Origin: Paenibacillus sp. FSL H7-0331
GTDB lineage: Bacteria; Bacillota; Bacilli; Paenibacillales; NBRC-103111
Assembly (NCBI RefSeq): GCF_001956045.1
Contig: NZ_MRTH01000001.1
Span: forward strand, 124,001 to 188,000
Length of the DNA stretch: 64,000 bases
Direction: 5' to 3'
Below are positions 34,784 to 43,606 of this stretch, one piece after another. Every line of letters starts with the position of its first letter. The stretch's first letter is position 1. Both the position numbers and the translations under genes were made by a program. The notes below the pieces were generated by a model. The model did no database searches and had not been told where the DNA came from. It saw only the letters and a list, made by a program, of their open reading frames with translations.

Positions 34784-34822
34784 TGTCACCCGAATCCTTC
34801 CTCGCATTTAGCTTCAACTTTT

Positions 34823-34851
34823 ACTGTACAACTTCAAAGTTTTAAAATCAA
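34823..34851 (-). promoter_or_regulatory. Candidate sigma-A promoter of mtaD
   Basis: TTGATT and TACAGT are separated by 17 bases on the minus strand, about 40 bp before the mtaD start. Four of six bases match in each box, so support is modest. Confidence 0.35.
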
Positions 34852-34881
34852 GTATTGAAGACCCTCGCAGCCAGATAACCG

Positions 34882-34911
34882 TTTACATAAATGAACTTTC
34901 ATGAACATATC
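34882..34911 (+). promoter_or_regulatory. Three 10-bp-spaced PHO-box-like repeats in the mtaD/pit intergenic region
   Basis: TTTACA (34882), TGAACT (34892) and TGAACA (34902) are spaced exactly 10 bp apart. PhoP boxes are TTAACA-like repeats at about 11-bp spacing, and a phosphate transporter lies downstream, but the matches are imperfect and the site is about 300 bp from the gene. The remainder of the 34808-35203 gap is AT-rich and holds the repeat array at 35044-35196. Confidence 0.25.
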
Positions 34912-35043
34912 TTGAATTGGATAAACTATCATTGCATTCCGTTACTGCTATATGGTATTTTTAATTTTGCGTGAATTTTAATCGCCAAAATTCTACATAA
35001 TGAATCTAAATACTTCGTATATTATTAATTTATTGTTAATATA

Positions 35044-35196
35044 GAAGTCAGTTCGCTTCGCATCACTCATTTTATGTTCATAAATTTATTTTTTCTTCAC
35101 AAAACTCAAGTACATGCTTACGAAGTCAGTTTTGCTTCACAAAACTTTAAGTACATGCTTACGAAGTTAGTTTTGCTTCACAAAACTCTAAGGAGG
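35044..35196 (+). repeat. Tandem hairpin repeat array ending in the Shine-Dalgarno of the DUF47 gene
   Basis: Two good units start at 35118 (41 bp) and 35159; weaker copies precede them from 35044. A unit reads TTACGAAGTCAGTTTTGC, TTCACAAAACT and then a tail ending ACATGC. The last unit ends CAAAACTCTAAGGAGG, the AGGAGG being the ribosome binding site seven bases before the ATG at 35204. The stem is AGTTTTG/CAAAACT. This is the same family as at 14417-14564 and 52003-52121, here on the plus strand in front of a plus-strand gene. Confidence 0.85.
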
Positions 35197-35203
35197 CTAT
35201 TCC

Positions 35204-35824
35204 ATGCTTTTCGCCAAAAAAAATGATGCGGATTTCTTGCAACTGCTCGTGAAATCTTCAGAGAACACGCTTGAGGCCGCCCAAATGTTTCGCACTGCGG
35301 TTATGGGAGATCAACCACCCGCTTCCTTCTATCCACAATTAAAGGAATTGGAACACAAAGGTGATCAAATCACGCATCAAATTTACAAGGGTCTTAATAA
35401 AGTGTTCATTACTCCCATCGATCGTGAAGATATTATGGAACTCGCATCCAAGCTTGATGATGTTATAGATGGTATTGAAGCCTCCATAGCGCGTTTTGAT
35501 TATTTGAATATTAATATAAGTGATAATTATATGAAGGAATTTTCAGCCGTAATCGTTTCCAGCTGCCAGCATATTCTCGATTCGTTCAAATTACTGTCCA
35601 AGAAAAAATATTTACAAATCAGTGAGCACACCGTACAAATCAACTCACTTGAAAATGATGCGGACCGTTTAATGCGTGAAGGCATTCGAGAAATCTTTAT
35701 GAACCCCAAAGATCCCTACCATGATTTCAAGCTAAAAGAAATCTATGAGCGTCTTGAAGAAACAACCGATGCCTGTGAGGATGTAGCCAACATTCTGGAT
35801 AGCGTCATTATGCGTTATTCGTAA
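35204..35824 (+). CDS. DUF47/PhoU-like accessory protein of the Pit phosphate transporter
   Basis: A 206-residue all-helical protein without membrane segments. It starts MLFAKKNDADFLQLLVKSSE and contains LEHKGDQITHQIYKGLNKVF and TPIDREDIMELASKLDDVID, the metal-binding PhoU-like repeats of DUF47 proteins (Bacillus YkaA type). These are usually encoded with Pit transporters and are thought to control them. The gene starts a two-gene operon with pit (27 bp gap) and has AGGAGG supplied by the end of a repeat array. Confidence 0.92.
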   Translation: MLFAKKNDADFLQLLVKSSENTLEAAQMFRTAVMGDQPPASFYPQLKELEHKGDQITHQIYKGLNKVFITPIDREDIMELASKLDDVIDGIEASIARFDYLNINISDNYMKEFSAVIVSSCQHILDSFKLLSKKKYLQISEHTVQINSLENDADRLMREGIREIFMNPKDPYHDFKLKEIYERLEETTDACEDVANILDSVIMRYS

Positions 35825-35851
35825 GCTGTGTGAAATCGCTAGGAGGAAATT

Positions 35852-36850
35852 ATGTTAACTACATTAATAATCATTGTTGCTTTGGCGCTCATCTTTGATT
35901 TTATCAACGGGTTTCACGATACAGCCAATGCGATTGCTACATCTATCTCTACCAGGGCCCTGACACCCAAATTCGCAATCATCTTTGCATCCGTTTTAAA
36001 TTTTATAGGTGCGATATATTCCTCCGAGGTTGCCAAAACGGTAGGTGGCAAGGTGGCTAATCCGGCAACCATTCCGCATGGCGTCGAAATTTTGATCGCT
36101 GCACTGCTAACAGCTATTATATGGAACCTCATTACTTGGTACTACGGGATTCCTTCCTCATCATCGCACACCTTAATCGGAGCTTTGGCAGGCAGCGTTA
36201 TATCCGGTGCGGGCTTTGCAGCTTTAAACTGGAGTGGCTTCAAAGAAATTGTCATTATCCTGGTCCTTTCGCCAATCATCGCCTTCGCCACAGGCTTTCT
36301 GATCATGTGGATCATTCGAAAGCTTATCATTGTAAATGGCAATCAATCGCGATCCAAGATGAATCGGATGTTCCGTTTTTTTCAAATCTTTTCTGCTGGA
36401 CTTCTCTCGTTGTCCCATGGTGGCAACGACGCACAAAAAGCAATGGGAATTATGGTGTTTGGACTTGTTACTCTTGGCTACCAGACGGATCTGGATGTAC
36501 CCTTATGGGTCAAAATTTCTGCTGCAACCGCGATGGGCTTAGGTACTTCCATTGGTGGCTACAGAATCATCAAAACGATGGGCAGCCGTCTGTTGAAGAT
36601 TGAGCCGATCAATGGCTTCGCATCCGATTTGAATTCATCGATCATCATTCAAACCTCAACTGCCATTGGCATGCCGTTATCGACCACACATGTTATCTCT
36701 TCCTCCATCATAGGAACAGGTACGGTCATGAGATTTCATGATGTTAAATGGGCTACTGTTAGTAAGATGGTTATGACCTGGATTATTACCATTCCGATCT
36801 CGATGATACTTTCATTTCTTATTTACAAAATCATTGCTTTATTTGTATAG
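35852..36850 (+). CDS. pit: Pit-family inorganic phosphate transporter
   Basis: A 332-residue membrane protein with about ten hydrophobic segments. The two family signatures of the inverted repeat are visible: DFINGFHDTANAIATSISTR at residues 11-30 and SHGGNDAQKAMGIM near residue 188, with PSSSSHTLIGAL and PLSTTHVISSSIIGTG. Pit carriers move metal phosphate with protons at low affinity. AGGAGG lies upstream of the ATG. The operon ends at a strong bidirectional terminator shared with rex. Confidence 0.95.
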   Translation: MLTTLIIIVALALIFDFINGFHDTANAIATSISTRALTPKFAIIFASVLNFIGAIYSSEVAKTVGGKVANPATIPHGVEILIAALLTAIIWNLITWYYGIPSSSSHTLIGALAGSVISGAGFAALNWSGFKEIVIILVLSPIIAFATGFLIMWIIRKLIIVNGNQSRSKMNRMFRFFQIFSAGLLSLSHGGNDAQKAMGIMVFGLVTLGYQTDLDVPLWVKISAATAMGLGTSIGGYRIIKTMGSRLLKIEPINGFASDLNSSIIIQTSTAIGMPLSTTHVISSSIIGTGTVMRFHDVKWATVSKMVMTWIITIPISMILSFLIYKIIALFV

Positions 36851-36871
36851 ATCTTCTAACTGCTTAAACAT

Positions 36872-36920
36872 CACAAAAAGACCGTTCAAAAGTTTAAAGC
36901 TTTTGAACGGTCTTTTTGTG
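36872..36920. terminator. Bidirectional intrinsic terminator between pit and rex
   Basis: A long perfect stem (CACAAAAAGACCGTTCAAAA with its complement) has an A run on one side and TTTTTGTG on the other, so it works for both the plus-strand pit and the minus-strand rex transcripts. Confidence 0.95.
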
Positions 36921-36964
36921 GATTATCATTTTCATACAGGAGCTAAAACTCTTGTCTACGCCCC

Positions 36965-37591
36965 TTACTCTTCATCCAGATAATAAGCAAGGCTTTGCAG
37001 CTCCGTAGTGAAATCAGCATGATGAACTCGAATCTCATTAGGCACCTTAATAATGATCGGAGCAAAATTAAGAATGGCTTCTACGCCGCCATCCACAAAT
37101 TGATTAGCTACATTTTGTGCTTCAAAGGCAGGAACGGTAATGATACCGATCCTCACCTGCAGACTTCTGATGGTTTCCTTCAGCTCTCCCATAGGCTTAA
37201 CCTTGAGATTGTTAATGGATTCACCAATCTTCGATTCATGGGCATCAAATATAGCAACAATTTTCATATTATCCCTCAGGTAGGCGTTATAATTGCACAG
37301 CGCCCTGCCCAAGTTACCCGCTCCAACCAATGCGACTGGAATGACTTTATCCAACTTCAGAATTTGGCGAATTTTTTCTATCAGATAATCTACATCATAG
37401 CCGATTCCTTTTTTCCCAAATTCACCAAAGTAAGCCAGATCCTTACGGATTTGAGCAGGATTCAGATCAAGCTTCTGACCCAAATCCTGTGAAGAAACGG
37501 TGTGCACACTTTTTTTACTGAGTTCATTCAAATAGCGTAAATACACAGGGAGTCTTCGAACAACTGCTTCCGATATTTTGATCGTTTTCAT
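36965..37591 (-). CDS. rex: Redox-sensing transcriptional repressor Rex
   Basis: Rex senses NADH/NAD and represses fermentation and respiration genes. The 208 residues comprise an N-terminal winged helix (VVRRLPVYLRYLNELSKK, then SQDLGQKLDLNPAQIRKDL) and a C-terminal Rossmann domain (VALVGAGNLGRALCNY, with IVAIFDAHESKIG), ending in a domain-swap helix. The ATG at 37591 starts MKTIKISEAVVRR and overlaps the end of dinG by 4 bp; GGGAG lies about ten bases upstream. An upstream in-frame ATG at 37612 has no ribosome binding site. Confidence 0.95.
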   Translation of the reverse strand: MKTIKISEAVVRRLPVYLRYLNELSKKSVHTVSSQDLGQKLDLNPAQIRKDLAYFGEFGKKGIGYDVDYLIEKIRQILKLDKVIPVALVGAGNLGRALCNYNAYLRDNMKIVAIFDAHESKIGESINNLKVKPMGELKETIRSLQVRIGIITVPAFEAQNVANQFVDGGVEAILNFAPIIIKVPNEIRVHHADFTTELQSLAYYLDEE

Positions 37592-40440
37592 ACTTCGCTT
37601 TCTCCCATCCATTGCTTAATTCTACCCACTAGCTGATTCGTAGGCATATGTTCGATTTTGGGTCCGGGTAGCGAATACAAAAAGTATTTTCCGTAGGTCG
37701 AATCAATAACACGCGTATCGTAAATAATGACAATACCTTTATCCTTGGCCGTACGAACGAGACGTCCAAAGCCTTGCTTGAAACGAATGACTGCTTGTGG
37801 AACCGATAATTTCATAAAAGGATTCAAATTCAGTTTCTTCAGATTCTCCATCTTTGCTTCGACCAAAGGATGGTTCGGTGGTTGAAAAGGCAAACGCACA
37901 ATGGCCAGACAAGTTAATGCATCACCGGGAATATCCACACCTTCCCAGAAGCTGCTCGTTCCGAGCAATACACTGGAAGGACTATTCTGGAACAGCCGCG
38001 TCAGCTTACTGCGGTTACTGCTATCTACACCCTGGCCTAATACACCTATACCGAATGGACTCAGCTTCTCTTTTAAAGCCGCGTGGGTTAGCTTCAGCAT
38101 CCGGTTGGATGTAAATAACACCAGCATACGTCCCTTCGTTTCCAGGGCTACTTCCGCCAGGGACTGAGACAAATTGTCCAGAAAATGCTTATCACCAGAG
38201 TTGCTGCGTATGCTGGGAAAATCTCTTGGTATCGCAACCAGCGCTTGCTGACGGTAATTGAATGGCGATTGCAATTGGACCGTTTTCAGCTTGGCCTCGG
38301 GTTCATTGGTATTCAAGCCTAACTGTTCACATGTATAGTCAAAGGACTTGCCAACTGATAGTGTCGCCGAGGTCATAATCACACTATCCTTGGCTTCGAA
38401 GAAATGCTCCTGAAGCATAGGACTGACATCTACAGGTACACTAATAAGCTGAATGGACTTACTCTTGCTTGTTCCCGCTTCAAGCCAGTATACATAGTTA
38501 TCGTCGGTCAAAGCCATAAAAAAATGAAGATTGTCTCTCAGCCTATACAGTTCCTTCACCGAACCGCTAATGTCGGTCACCAAACCCTGTACATCCAGTA
38601 CTTCCTGCTGATCTTTTACTTCGTTGAGCACTTTATCCAGCTTTTTCAAAATTTCAGTCAGCTTTAAATACATGTTCTCTTCCAGTACAAGAAGCTTATC
38701 CCAGCTTGGTGGTTTGTCATCCTTTTTAAGCCGATAAACCAATTGTCCGCCTTCGGTTTGCTGGGAAGGGTCAGAACGGGTTGATACCAATTGAAAGAGC
38801 AAATCTGTCAATTCATCCCATTCCTCTTTAATCTGCAGCAGAACAGGAAGCATCGCATCTAGAATCTGACTCCACGCAAGCCCCTTTTCGCCGTCTGCCC
38901 TGCTCAGCTTTGAGCTTAATATGGGAAGTTGTCCATTACGACTATCCTTGTAAAGCCACCACAAAGTACCGACAAAAGCACCGTATACGACTTCGATACC
39001 CAGATGCTTGCTAGCCACCTCTTCAAAATGATGCGCTTCATCAATGACCAAATGCTTGTAGCTTGGAAGCAGCCGACTTTCTGCCTTCGTATCTGTAAAC
39101 AGCATCGAATGATTCGTAATAACCAGGTCTGCATTGCTAGCATTGTTGCGAGCCCGGTGGTAAAAGCATTTTTTAAACCACGGACAGGCACGATTCAGGC
39201 AGGAATCCGAGTCGCTCGCAACCGAATGCCAGAACTGTGTACCTTTGCCACTAAAATGAAGCTCTTCATCATCGCCATGTTCGGTTTCACTCAGCCACAC
39301 CAGCATTTGTCCCGCCGTCAGCCGATCTTCCTTGCCATGCTCAAAATCCTGCTGGCCCATCTTGGTCTCAAATTTGCGCAAGCATAAATAATGGCTTCTT
39401 CCTTTGAATACGGCAGCACGAAAGCCGACTGGAAATAAATCCATTAACAGCGGAATGTCTCTTTCCCTGATCTGCTCCTGCAAATTGATTGTATGCGTAC
39501 TAACGAGCATTTTTTTGTCATGCTTTAGCCCGTAAAACAAGGATGGTATTAAGTACCCCAGCGATTTACCTGTGCCAGTACCTGCCTCGATCATCAGATG
39601 CCGCTCCTGCTCGAACGCAGCTTCAACCTCGGCCAGCATAATCTCCTGTGCTTCACGATCCTCATAAGCTGTAAAGCGTTCCTTGAGCGCTTGTTTCAGC
39701 TGAGCAAAAAATACTGCGAAATCATCAGGCAACGTTAATAAGTCTTTCTCTTCCCGAACCGAATCCTCTTCGCCCCAGTCCTTGACTGCAAGAGTAAACT
39801 GTCGATAATTTTGGCCGGCCGGCTCTTCGTCTCCCGCAAACATTTCCTTGAACATAATCATTTCGCGCACAAACCAGCCAAAGTCGGTCGTAACTTCATC
39901 AAATACCATCGATAAGCGCTGCAGTGTAAGCAGAGACAATTCCTGGAACCGCTGCAGACAGCGTATCCATAATAGCGCAGTAACCTCTGCGTCACTATCT
40001 GCTTGGTGCGGTCGCTCATGCTCAATACCGAAGCTGTTACATACCATACTTAACTGAAAGCTGGATAGGGATGGAAACAACACACGAAGCGCATCAATTG
40101 TATCCAGTACTTTACCATCAAACGCAAAATATCCATGCTCATCCAAAGCTCGTTGCAAAAATGACAAATCAAATGCAATCGCATGACCGACCAGTACACA
40201 ATCCTGCAAAAGAGGCACCATACGGGCCATGACCGTATCCAGCTCGGGCGCATCTTTAACCATTTCATCATCTATGCCTGTTAAAGATATTATAGAAGAA
40301 GGTATACTGATCCCTGGATTTACCAGAGAAGTATACCTGTCCGTGATGGTATCATCTACTATTATGACGAGGCCAACCTGAATAATGCGGTCCGTAGTCT
40401 GGCTCCCGGTCGTTTCAAAATCCAAAACCGCGAATTTCAT
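37588..40440 (-). CDS. dinG: DinG-family helicase with N-terminal 3'-5' exonuclease domain
   Basis: A 950-residue fusion of a DEDDh exonuclease (about 1-170; VLDFETTG, HAIAFDLSFLQRAL, HQADSDAEVT) and an XPD/DinG-type superfamily 2 helicase (about 240-950). Walker A is EAGTGTGKSLGYLIP and the DEAH box LVIDEAHHFEEV. Between them lie four cysteines, in HYLCLRKF and SCLNRACPWFKKCF, in the place where DinG/XPD helicases bind an iron-sulfur cluster. The exonuclease fusion is usual for Firmicutes DinG. The start follows AAGGAG-like sequence; the neighbour order panBCD-dinG is as in Bacillus, with one extra gene between. Confidence 0.95.
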   Translation of the reverse strand: MKFAVLDFETTGSQTTDRIIQVGLVIIVDDTITDRYTSLVNPGISIPSSIISLTGIDDEMVKDAPELDTVMARMVPLLQDCVLVGHAIAFDLSFLQRALDEHGYFAFDGKVLDTIDALRVLFPSLSSFQLSMVCNSFGIEHERPHQADSDAEVTALLWIRCLQRFQELSLLTLQRLSMVFDEVTTDFGWFVREMIMFKEMFAGDEEPAGQNYRQFTLAVKDWGEEDSVREEKDLLTLPDDFAVFFAQLKQALKERFTAYEDREAQEIMLAEVEAAFEQERHLMIEAGTGTGKSLGYLIPSLFYGLKHDKKMLVSTHTINLQEQIRERDIPLLMDLFPVGFRAAVFKGRSHYLCLRKFETKMGQQDFEHGKEDRLTAGQMLVWLSETEHGDDEELHFSGKGTQFWHSVASDSDSCLNRACPWFKKCFYHRARNNASNADLVITNHSMLFTDTKAESRLLPSYKHLVIDEAHHFEEVASKHLGIEVVYGAFVGTLWWLYKDSRNGQLPILSSKLSRADGEKGLAWSQILDAMLPVLLQIKEEWDELTDLLFQLVSTRSDPSQQTEGGQLVYRLKKDDKPPSWDKLLVLEENMYLKLTEILKKLDKVLNEVKDQQEVLDVQGLVTDISGSVKELYRLRDNLHFFMALTDDNYVYWLEAGTSKSKSIQLISVPVDVSPMLQEHFFEAKDSVIMTSATLSVGKSFDYTCEQLGLNTNEPEAKLKTVQLQSPFNYRQQALVAIPRDFPSIRSNSGDKHFLDNLSQSLAEVALETKGRMLVLFTSNRMLKLTHAALKEKLSPFGIGVLGQGVDSSNRSKLTRLFQNSPSSVLLGTSSFWEGVDIPGDALTCLAIVRLPFQPPNHPLVEAKMENLKKLNLNPFMKLSVPQAVIRFKQGFGRLVRTAKDKGIVIIYDTRVIDSTYGKYFLYSLPGPKIEHMPTNQLVGRIKQWMGESEV

Positions 40441-40513
40441 TACTCTTCAGATACTCCTTCGTTCTTGTTTCTTTTAAGCATACCAATACTCATCCAAAAA
40501 GGGAATAGAAAAA

Positions 40514-41134
40514 TTACCAATAGAAATCAAGCTGTCCTTTTTTTTCACTGCATAATCCCATTTCGAGAAGAGGCTCTACACTGGATGGGTCCGATTGAAA
40601 CGCCAAATTGAAGTACTCGGAGGCCTTGTCTACATTCTGTTCATGCATTTGAATACAACCCATCGCACTGCAGGAAATAGCTTTGATTTGATGATTGTGT
40701 GTGCATTGGGATAAGAAAATAAAATGACCGTAGCTGTCGGATATGTCACCTTTTTGCAAAAAGCTCATGGCTAAATACAGTCTCGCCAAGGTGAAGTCCG
40801 GCTGCTCACGAACCAATACCGTGAATTCCCGGATTGCTTCGCTGAACATCATCAGCTTGTAATAGCCCTGCCCCCTTACAAACTCGGCTGTGCGTACGTC
40901 ACCCAATTCCGTCTTCATTCCGTCGGTTAAAGCCGCTGCTGGCTGCTGGTCCCTGTAAAAACATGCAAGCTTCTCCTCAAACAGCAGCCACTCTTCAATA
41001 AAAGTGTCACTCATCGTTTTGAGCATATGCAGCTTTTCCTCAAGCTCCTGTTTGTGCACACCTGCTGCCGCCTTATAATACACAGCAACTTCATCGAGCA
41101 TTTCATTCATTGAGGTAAAAAGATGTTTGAACAT
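40514..41134 (-). CDS. TPR-like repeat protein, unknown function
   Basis: A 206-residue all-helical protein with no membrane segment. The N-terminal 60 residues (MFKHLFTSMNEMLDEVAVYY) look like a coiled helix pair. From about residue 85 on there are three or so tetratricopeptide-like helix pairs, for example GYYKLMMFSEAIREFTVLVR, then FTLARLYLAMSFLQKGDI and KASEYFNLAFQSDPSSVEPL. Such proteins mediate protein contacts; no partner is indicated. It lies between panD and dinG, about 65-75 bp from each, in the same direction, and is probably cotranscribed. Confidence 0.8.
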   Translation of the reverse strand: MFKHLFTSMNEMLDEVAVYYKAAAGVHKQELEEKLHMLKTMSDTFIEEWLLFEEKLACFYRDQQPAAALTDGMKTELGDVRTAEFVRGQGYYKLMMFSEAIREFTVLVREQPDFTLARLYLAMSFLQKGDISDSYGHFIFLSQCTHNHQIKAISCSAMGCIQMHEQNVDKASEYFNLAFQSDPSSVEPLLEMGLCSEKKGQLDFYW

Positions 41135-41199
41135 AAGCGCATCCCACCTTAAGCTTTGAGCATACCCTCATTTTTCGCTCGAAAGCCTCTTTTCATTCG

Positions 41200-41583
41200 T
41201 TACAGCACGGTGGAATGAATTTCTTCCTTAAGAACGCTGATAACCTTATTATTTTCGCCCATAATGGCTATACTCGGCGTATGCTTTCTGGCTTCCTCGT
41301 CAGACATCATCACAAAGGATAAAATAATGACTGTATCACCAGGATGTACCAGACGTGCCGCGGCCCCATTCAAACAGATCACGCCTGAGCCGCGTGGACC
41401 CGGAATGACATAGGTTTCAAAGCGCGCACCATTGTTGTTGTTCACAATCTGTACCTTTTCATTAGGAAGAATATCGATCATATCAATTAAATCTTCGTCG
41501 ATGGTAATACTTCCGACATAGTTAAGATTAGCTTCCGTAACGGTAGCGCGGTGTATTTTGGATTTCAGCATAGTTCTGAACAT
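41200..41583 (-). CDS. panD: Aspartate 1-decarboxylase PanD
   Basis: PanD makes beta-alanine from aspartate for pantothenate synthesis. It is made as a 127-residue proenzyme that self-cleaves between Gly24 and Ser25 to form the pyruvoyl group; the cleavage site is visible in [30 protein letters not shown] is the other family hallmark. It is the last of three adjacent genes panB-panC-panD, about 40 bp after panC. Confidence 0.97.
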   Translation of the reverse strand: MFRTMLKSKIHRATVTEANLNYVGSITIDEDLIDMIDILPNEKVQIVNNNNGARFETYVIPGPRGSGVICLNGAAARLVHPGDTVIILSFVMMSDEEARKHTPSIAIMGENNKVISVLKEEIHSTVL

Positions 41584-41623
41584 AGTTGTTAACCTCCTGG
41601 TTGTTGCCGCTTATCGATGTAAG

Positions 41624-42493
41624 CTATTCCTGCAACTGGATAATTACATTGTCAATCAGTCTTGTTTTCCCAAAACGGACAGCCAAAGCGATAATCGCTT
41701 CCTTCGCATCTTTCATACGTTCTATCGGCTCCAGATCAGGGTAAGCCAGTATTTCCACATAATCGATATCCGCTAACGGCATTTCCTCAATTTGCTTACG
41801 TATCGCTTGTTGCAGCTCTGATGCGGGCAAATTCCCACCCGTTTCGATAACCTTCTGCTCCACCTGCTTTAACGTACGTGAGAGCACGAGAGCTTGCTCG
41901 CGTTCCTCAGGCTGAAGATAAACATTGCGTGAGCTCATCGCTAATCCATCCTGCTCACGAATGATCGCACAAGGCACAATTTCGACCGGCATATTTAAAT
42001 CGGTAACCAGCTGTTTAATAACTGCTACCTGCTGGGCATCCTTCATGCCAAAAAAAGCTGCATCGGGCTGGATGATTTGGAACAATTTCGTCACGACGAT
42101 GCCAACACCGTCAAAATGCCCTGGACGCGATGCGCCGCACAACCGTTCAGTAACCCCTGACACCAGTATTTGCGTCTTGCTCGGCCGCGGATACATTTCA
42201 GCCGTTGAGGGGCTAAACACAATATCTGTACCTGCTGCCTTCGCCAGCGCCAAATCACGTGCTTCATCCCGCGGATAACGTTCGAAATCCTCATTTGGAC
42301 CAAATTGCAGCGGATTGACAAAAATACTGAGCACGACAATATCACATTGCTGGCGTGCCGCTTGAAGCAGACTTGCATGACCTTCATGGAGAAAGCCCAT
42401 CGTTGGTACAAATCCGATACGTATGTTGGGCTTCTCAGCTCTTAAGTTGCTTATTGTATTCCGCAAAACTTGTATTTGATGTATGTGCTCCAA
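41624..42493 (-). CDS. panC: Pantothenate synthetase PanC
   Basis: PanC condenses pantoate with beta-alanine using ATP. The 289 residues contain the HIGH-type nucleotide-binding site in PTMGFLHEGHASLL (about residue 30), FVNPLQFGPNEDFERYPRD, and FFGMKDAQQVAVIKQ, and the KMSKS-equivalent AMSSRNVYL. It lies between panB (14 bp gap) and panD. Confidence 0.97.
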   Translation of the reverse strand: MEHIHQIQVLRNTISNLRAEKPNIRIGFVPTMGFLHEGHASLLQAARQQCDIVVLSIFVNPLQFGPNEDFERYPRDEARDLALAKAAGTDIVFSPSTAEMYPRPSKTQILVSGVTERLCGASRPGHFDGVGIVVTKLFQIIQPDAAFFGMKDAQQVAVIKQLVTDLNMPVEIVPCAIIREQDGLAMSSRNVYLQPEEREQALVLSRTLKQVEQKVIETGGNLPASELQQAIRKQIEEMPLADIDYVEILAYPDLEPIERMKDAKEAIIALAVRFGKTRLIDNVIIQLQE

Positions 42494-42507
42494 CCTAGTG
42501 CCTCCCT

Positions 42508-43362
42508 CTATTTGCTGCTGCCATACAGAACAGCGGCAACTTCTTCATCCATATGATAAGTATGCTCGCGTGCAGGGAAGCTGCGGTTCTTCACTTCAGC
42601 TACATATTGCTTTAACCCGCTGCGGATCGCTTCGCCTGTTTCCGCATAAACTTTGACAAATCGTTTGGGCGCTATATCCGATCCATAGCCCAAAGCGTCA
42701 TGGAATACGAGAACCTGCCCATCACATTGTGGACCAGCACCAATACCGATAGTTGGAATGGAAAGCTGCTCCGTGATATGCGCGGCTAGCTCCTCGGTTA
42801 CAAGCTCAAGTACAATAGCATAAGCACCTGCTTGCTCCAAAGCCTTAGCTTCATCCAACAGCCTACGGGCTTGCTCCGAGCTTTTCCCTTGAATCTTGTA
42901 GCCGCCAATTTGATGGATCGACTGTGGCGTCAAACCAATGTGCCCCATAACCGGGATACCTGCCCTTGTACAGGCTGCTACGGCTTCTGTGATCTCCAAT
43001 CCGCCTTCCATCTTCACCGAGTTGGCTAACCCTTCCTGCATAATACGAGCTGCATTACGAAGCGTAGTATCCAGGCTGCCATGATACGTCATGAATGGAA
43101 GATCCGTCACGACAAAGGTAGACGTAGCCGCGCGCACAACGGACCGCGAATGATAAATCATATCGTTCAATGTGACTGGAATCGTGGATTCATATCCCAG
43201 AACGACATTACCCAAGGAATCACCAACCAGGATAGCATCAACACCTGCTTCCTCTGCCAATCGTGCAGAAGGATAATCGTAAGCCGTTATCACAGATATC
43301 GGATTACCATCTTGCTTCATCTTTTTAAATTTCGTAACCGTGTTCGCTTTACGTTTCTCCAT
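42508..43362 (-). CDS. panB: 3-methyl-2-oxobutanoate hydroxymethyltransferase PanB
   Basis: PanB makes ketopantoate from 2-oxoisovalerate and methylenetetrahydrofolate, the first step of the pathway. The 284-residue protein has metal-binding VDAILVGDSLGNVVLG and VMGHIGLTPQSIHQIGGYK. It is the first gene of the pan operon and is preceded by a leader of about 240 bp with its own promoter and an intrinsic terminator 43 bp before the start codon, which suggests control by attenuation. Confidence 0.97.
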   Translation of the reverse strand: MEKRKANTVTKFKKMKQDGNPISVITAYDYPSARLAEEAGVDAILVGDSLGNVVLGYESTIPVTLNDMIYHSRSVVRAATSTFVVTDLPFMTYHGSLDTTLRNAARIMQEGLANSVKMEGGLEITEAVAACTRAGIPVMGHIGLTPQSIHQIGGYKIQGKSSEQARRLLDEAKALEQAGAYAIVLELVTEELAAHITEQLSIPTIGIGAGPQCDGQVLVFHDALGYGSDIAPKRFVKVYAETGEAIRSGLKQYVAEVKNRSFPAREHTYHMDEEVAAVLYGSSK

Positions 43363-43600
43363 GTTAACACCTGCTTCCTGTAGCTTAGGTTACCACTATC
43401 ACAAACAAAAAAACCTTTCAGCCAAGGATAGGCAAAAAGGTCACATGAACTAACATCATATGATCCTTCTGTCTCGGTCCGTTAGGCTCAGAGCAGAATC
43501 CGACATATTCCATAAAGCTTTTCAGTTGTTAAACGATTCCATTCACAATAATCAAAAGCAGGTTTGTGAGTGCAATTCATCACTGATATCGCCTCATATT
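43363..43600 (-). promoter_or_regulatory. panB leader, candidate attenuator or riboswitch (pan-type RNA?)
   Basis: About 190 nt of transcribed leader lie between a TATAAT promoter and an intrinsic terminator upstream of panB. One visible hairpin (minus strand, around 43500-43460) pairs TTCTG with CAGAA and CTC with GAG and leaves a bulged A. A structured RNA called the pan motif is known in front of pan genes in Firmicutes and contains bulged adenosines. I cannot confirm the match without a covariance model. No T-box sequence is present. Confidence 0.45.
43405..43441 (-). terminator. Intrinsic terminator in the panB leader
   Basis: Minus strand ACCTTTTTGCC pairs with GGCTGAAAGGT (one mismatch and one wobble), loop of seven, followed by TTTTTTTG. 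It sits 43 bp before the panB ATG and downstream of the leader promoter, so it cannot simply end the birA transcript without also affecting panB. Confidence 0.8.
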
Positions 43601-43606
43601 AGCTTC

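Noticed and set aside
35095..35190. Rex site (TTCACAA) before the DUF47 gene
   Set aside because: TTCACAA occurs as part of the repeat stem/loop in each unit and has no matching TTGTGAA half-site.
37592..37612. Longer Rex starting at 37612
   Set aside because: The upstream ATG has no ribosome binding site; the ATG at 37591 has GGGAG upstream and gives the usual start.
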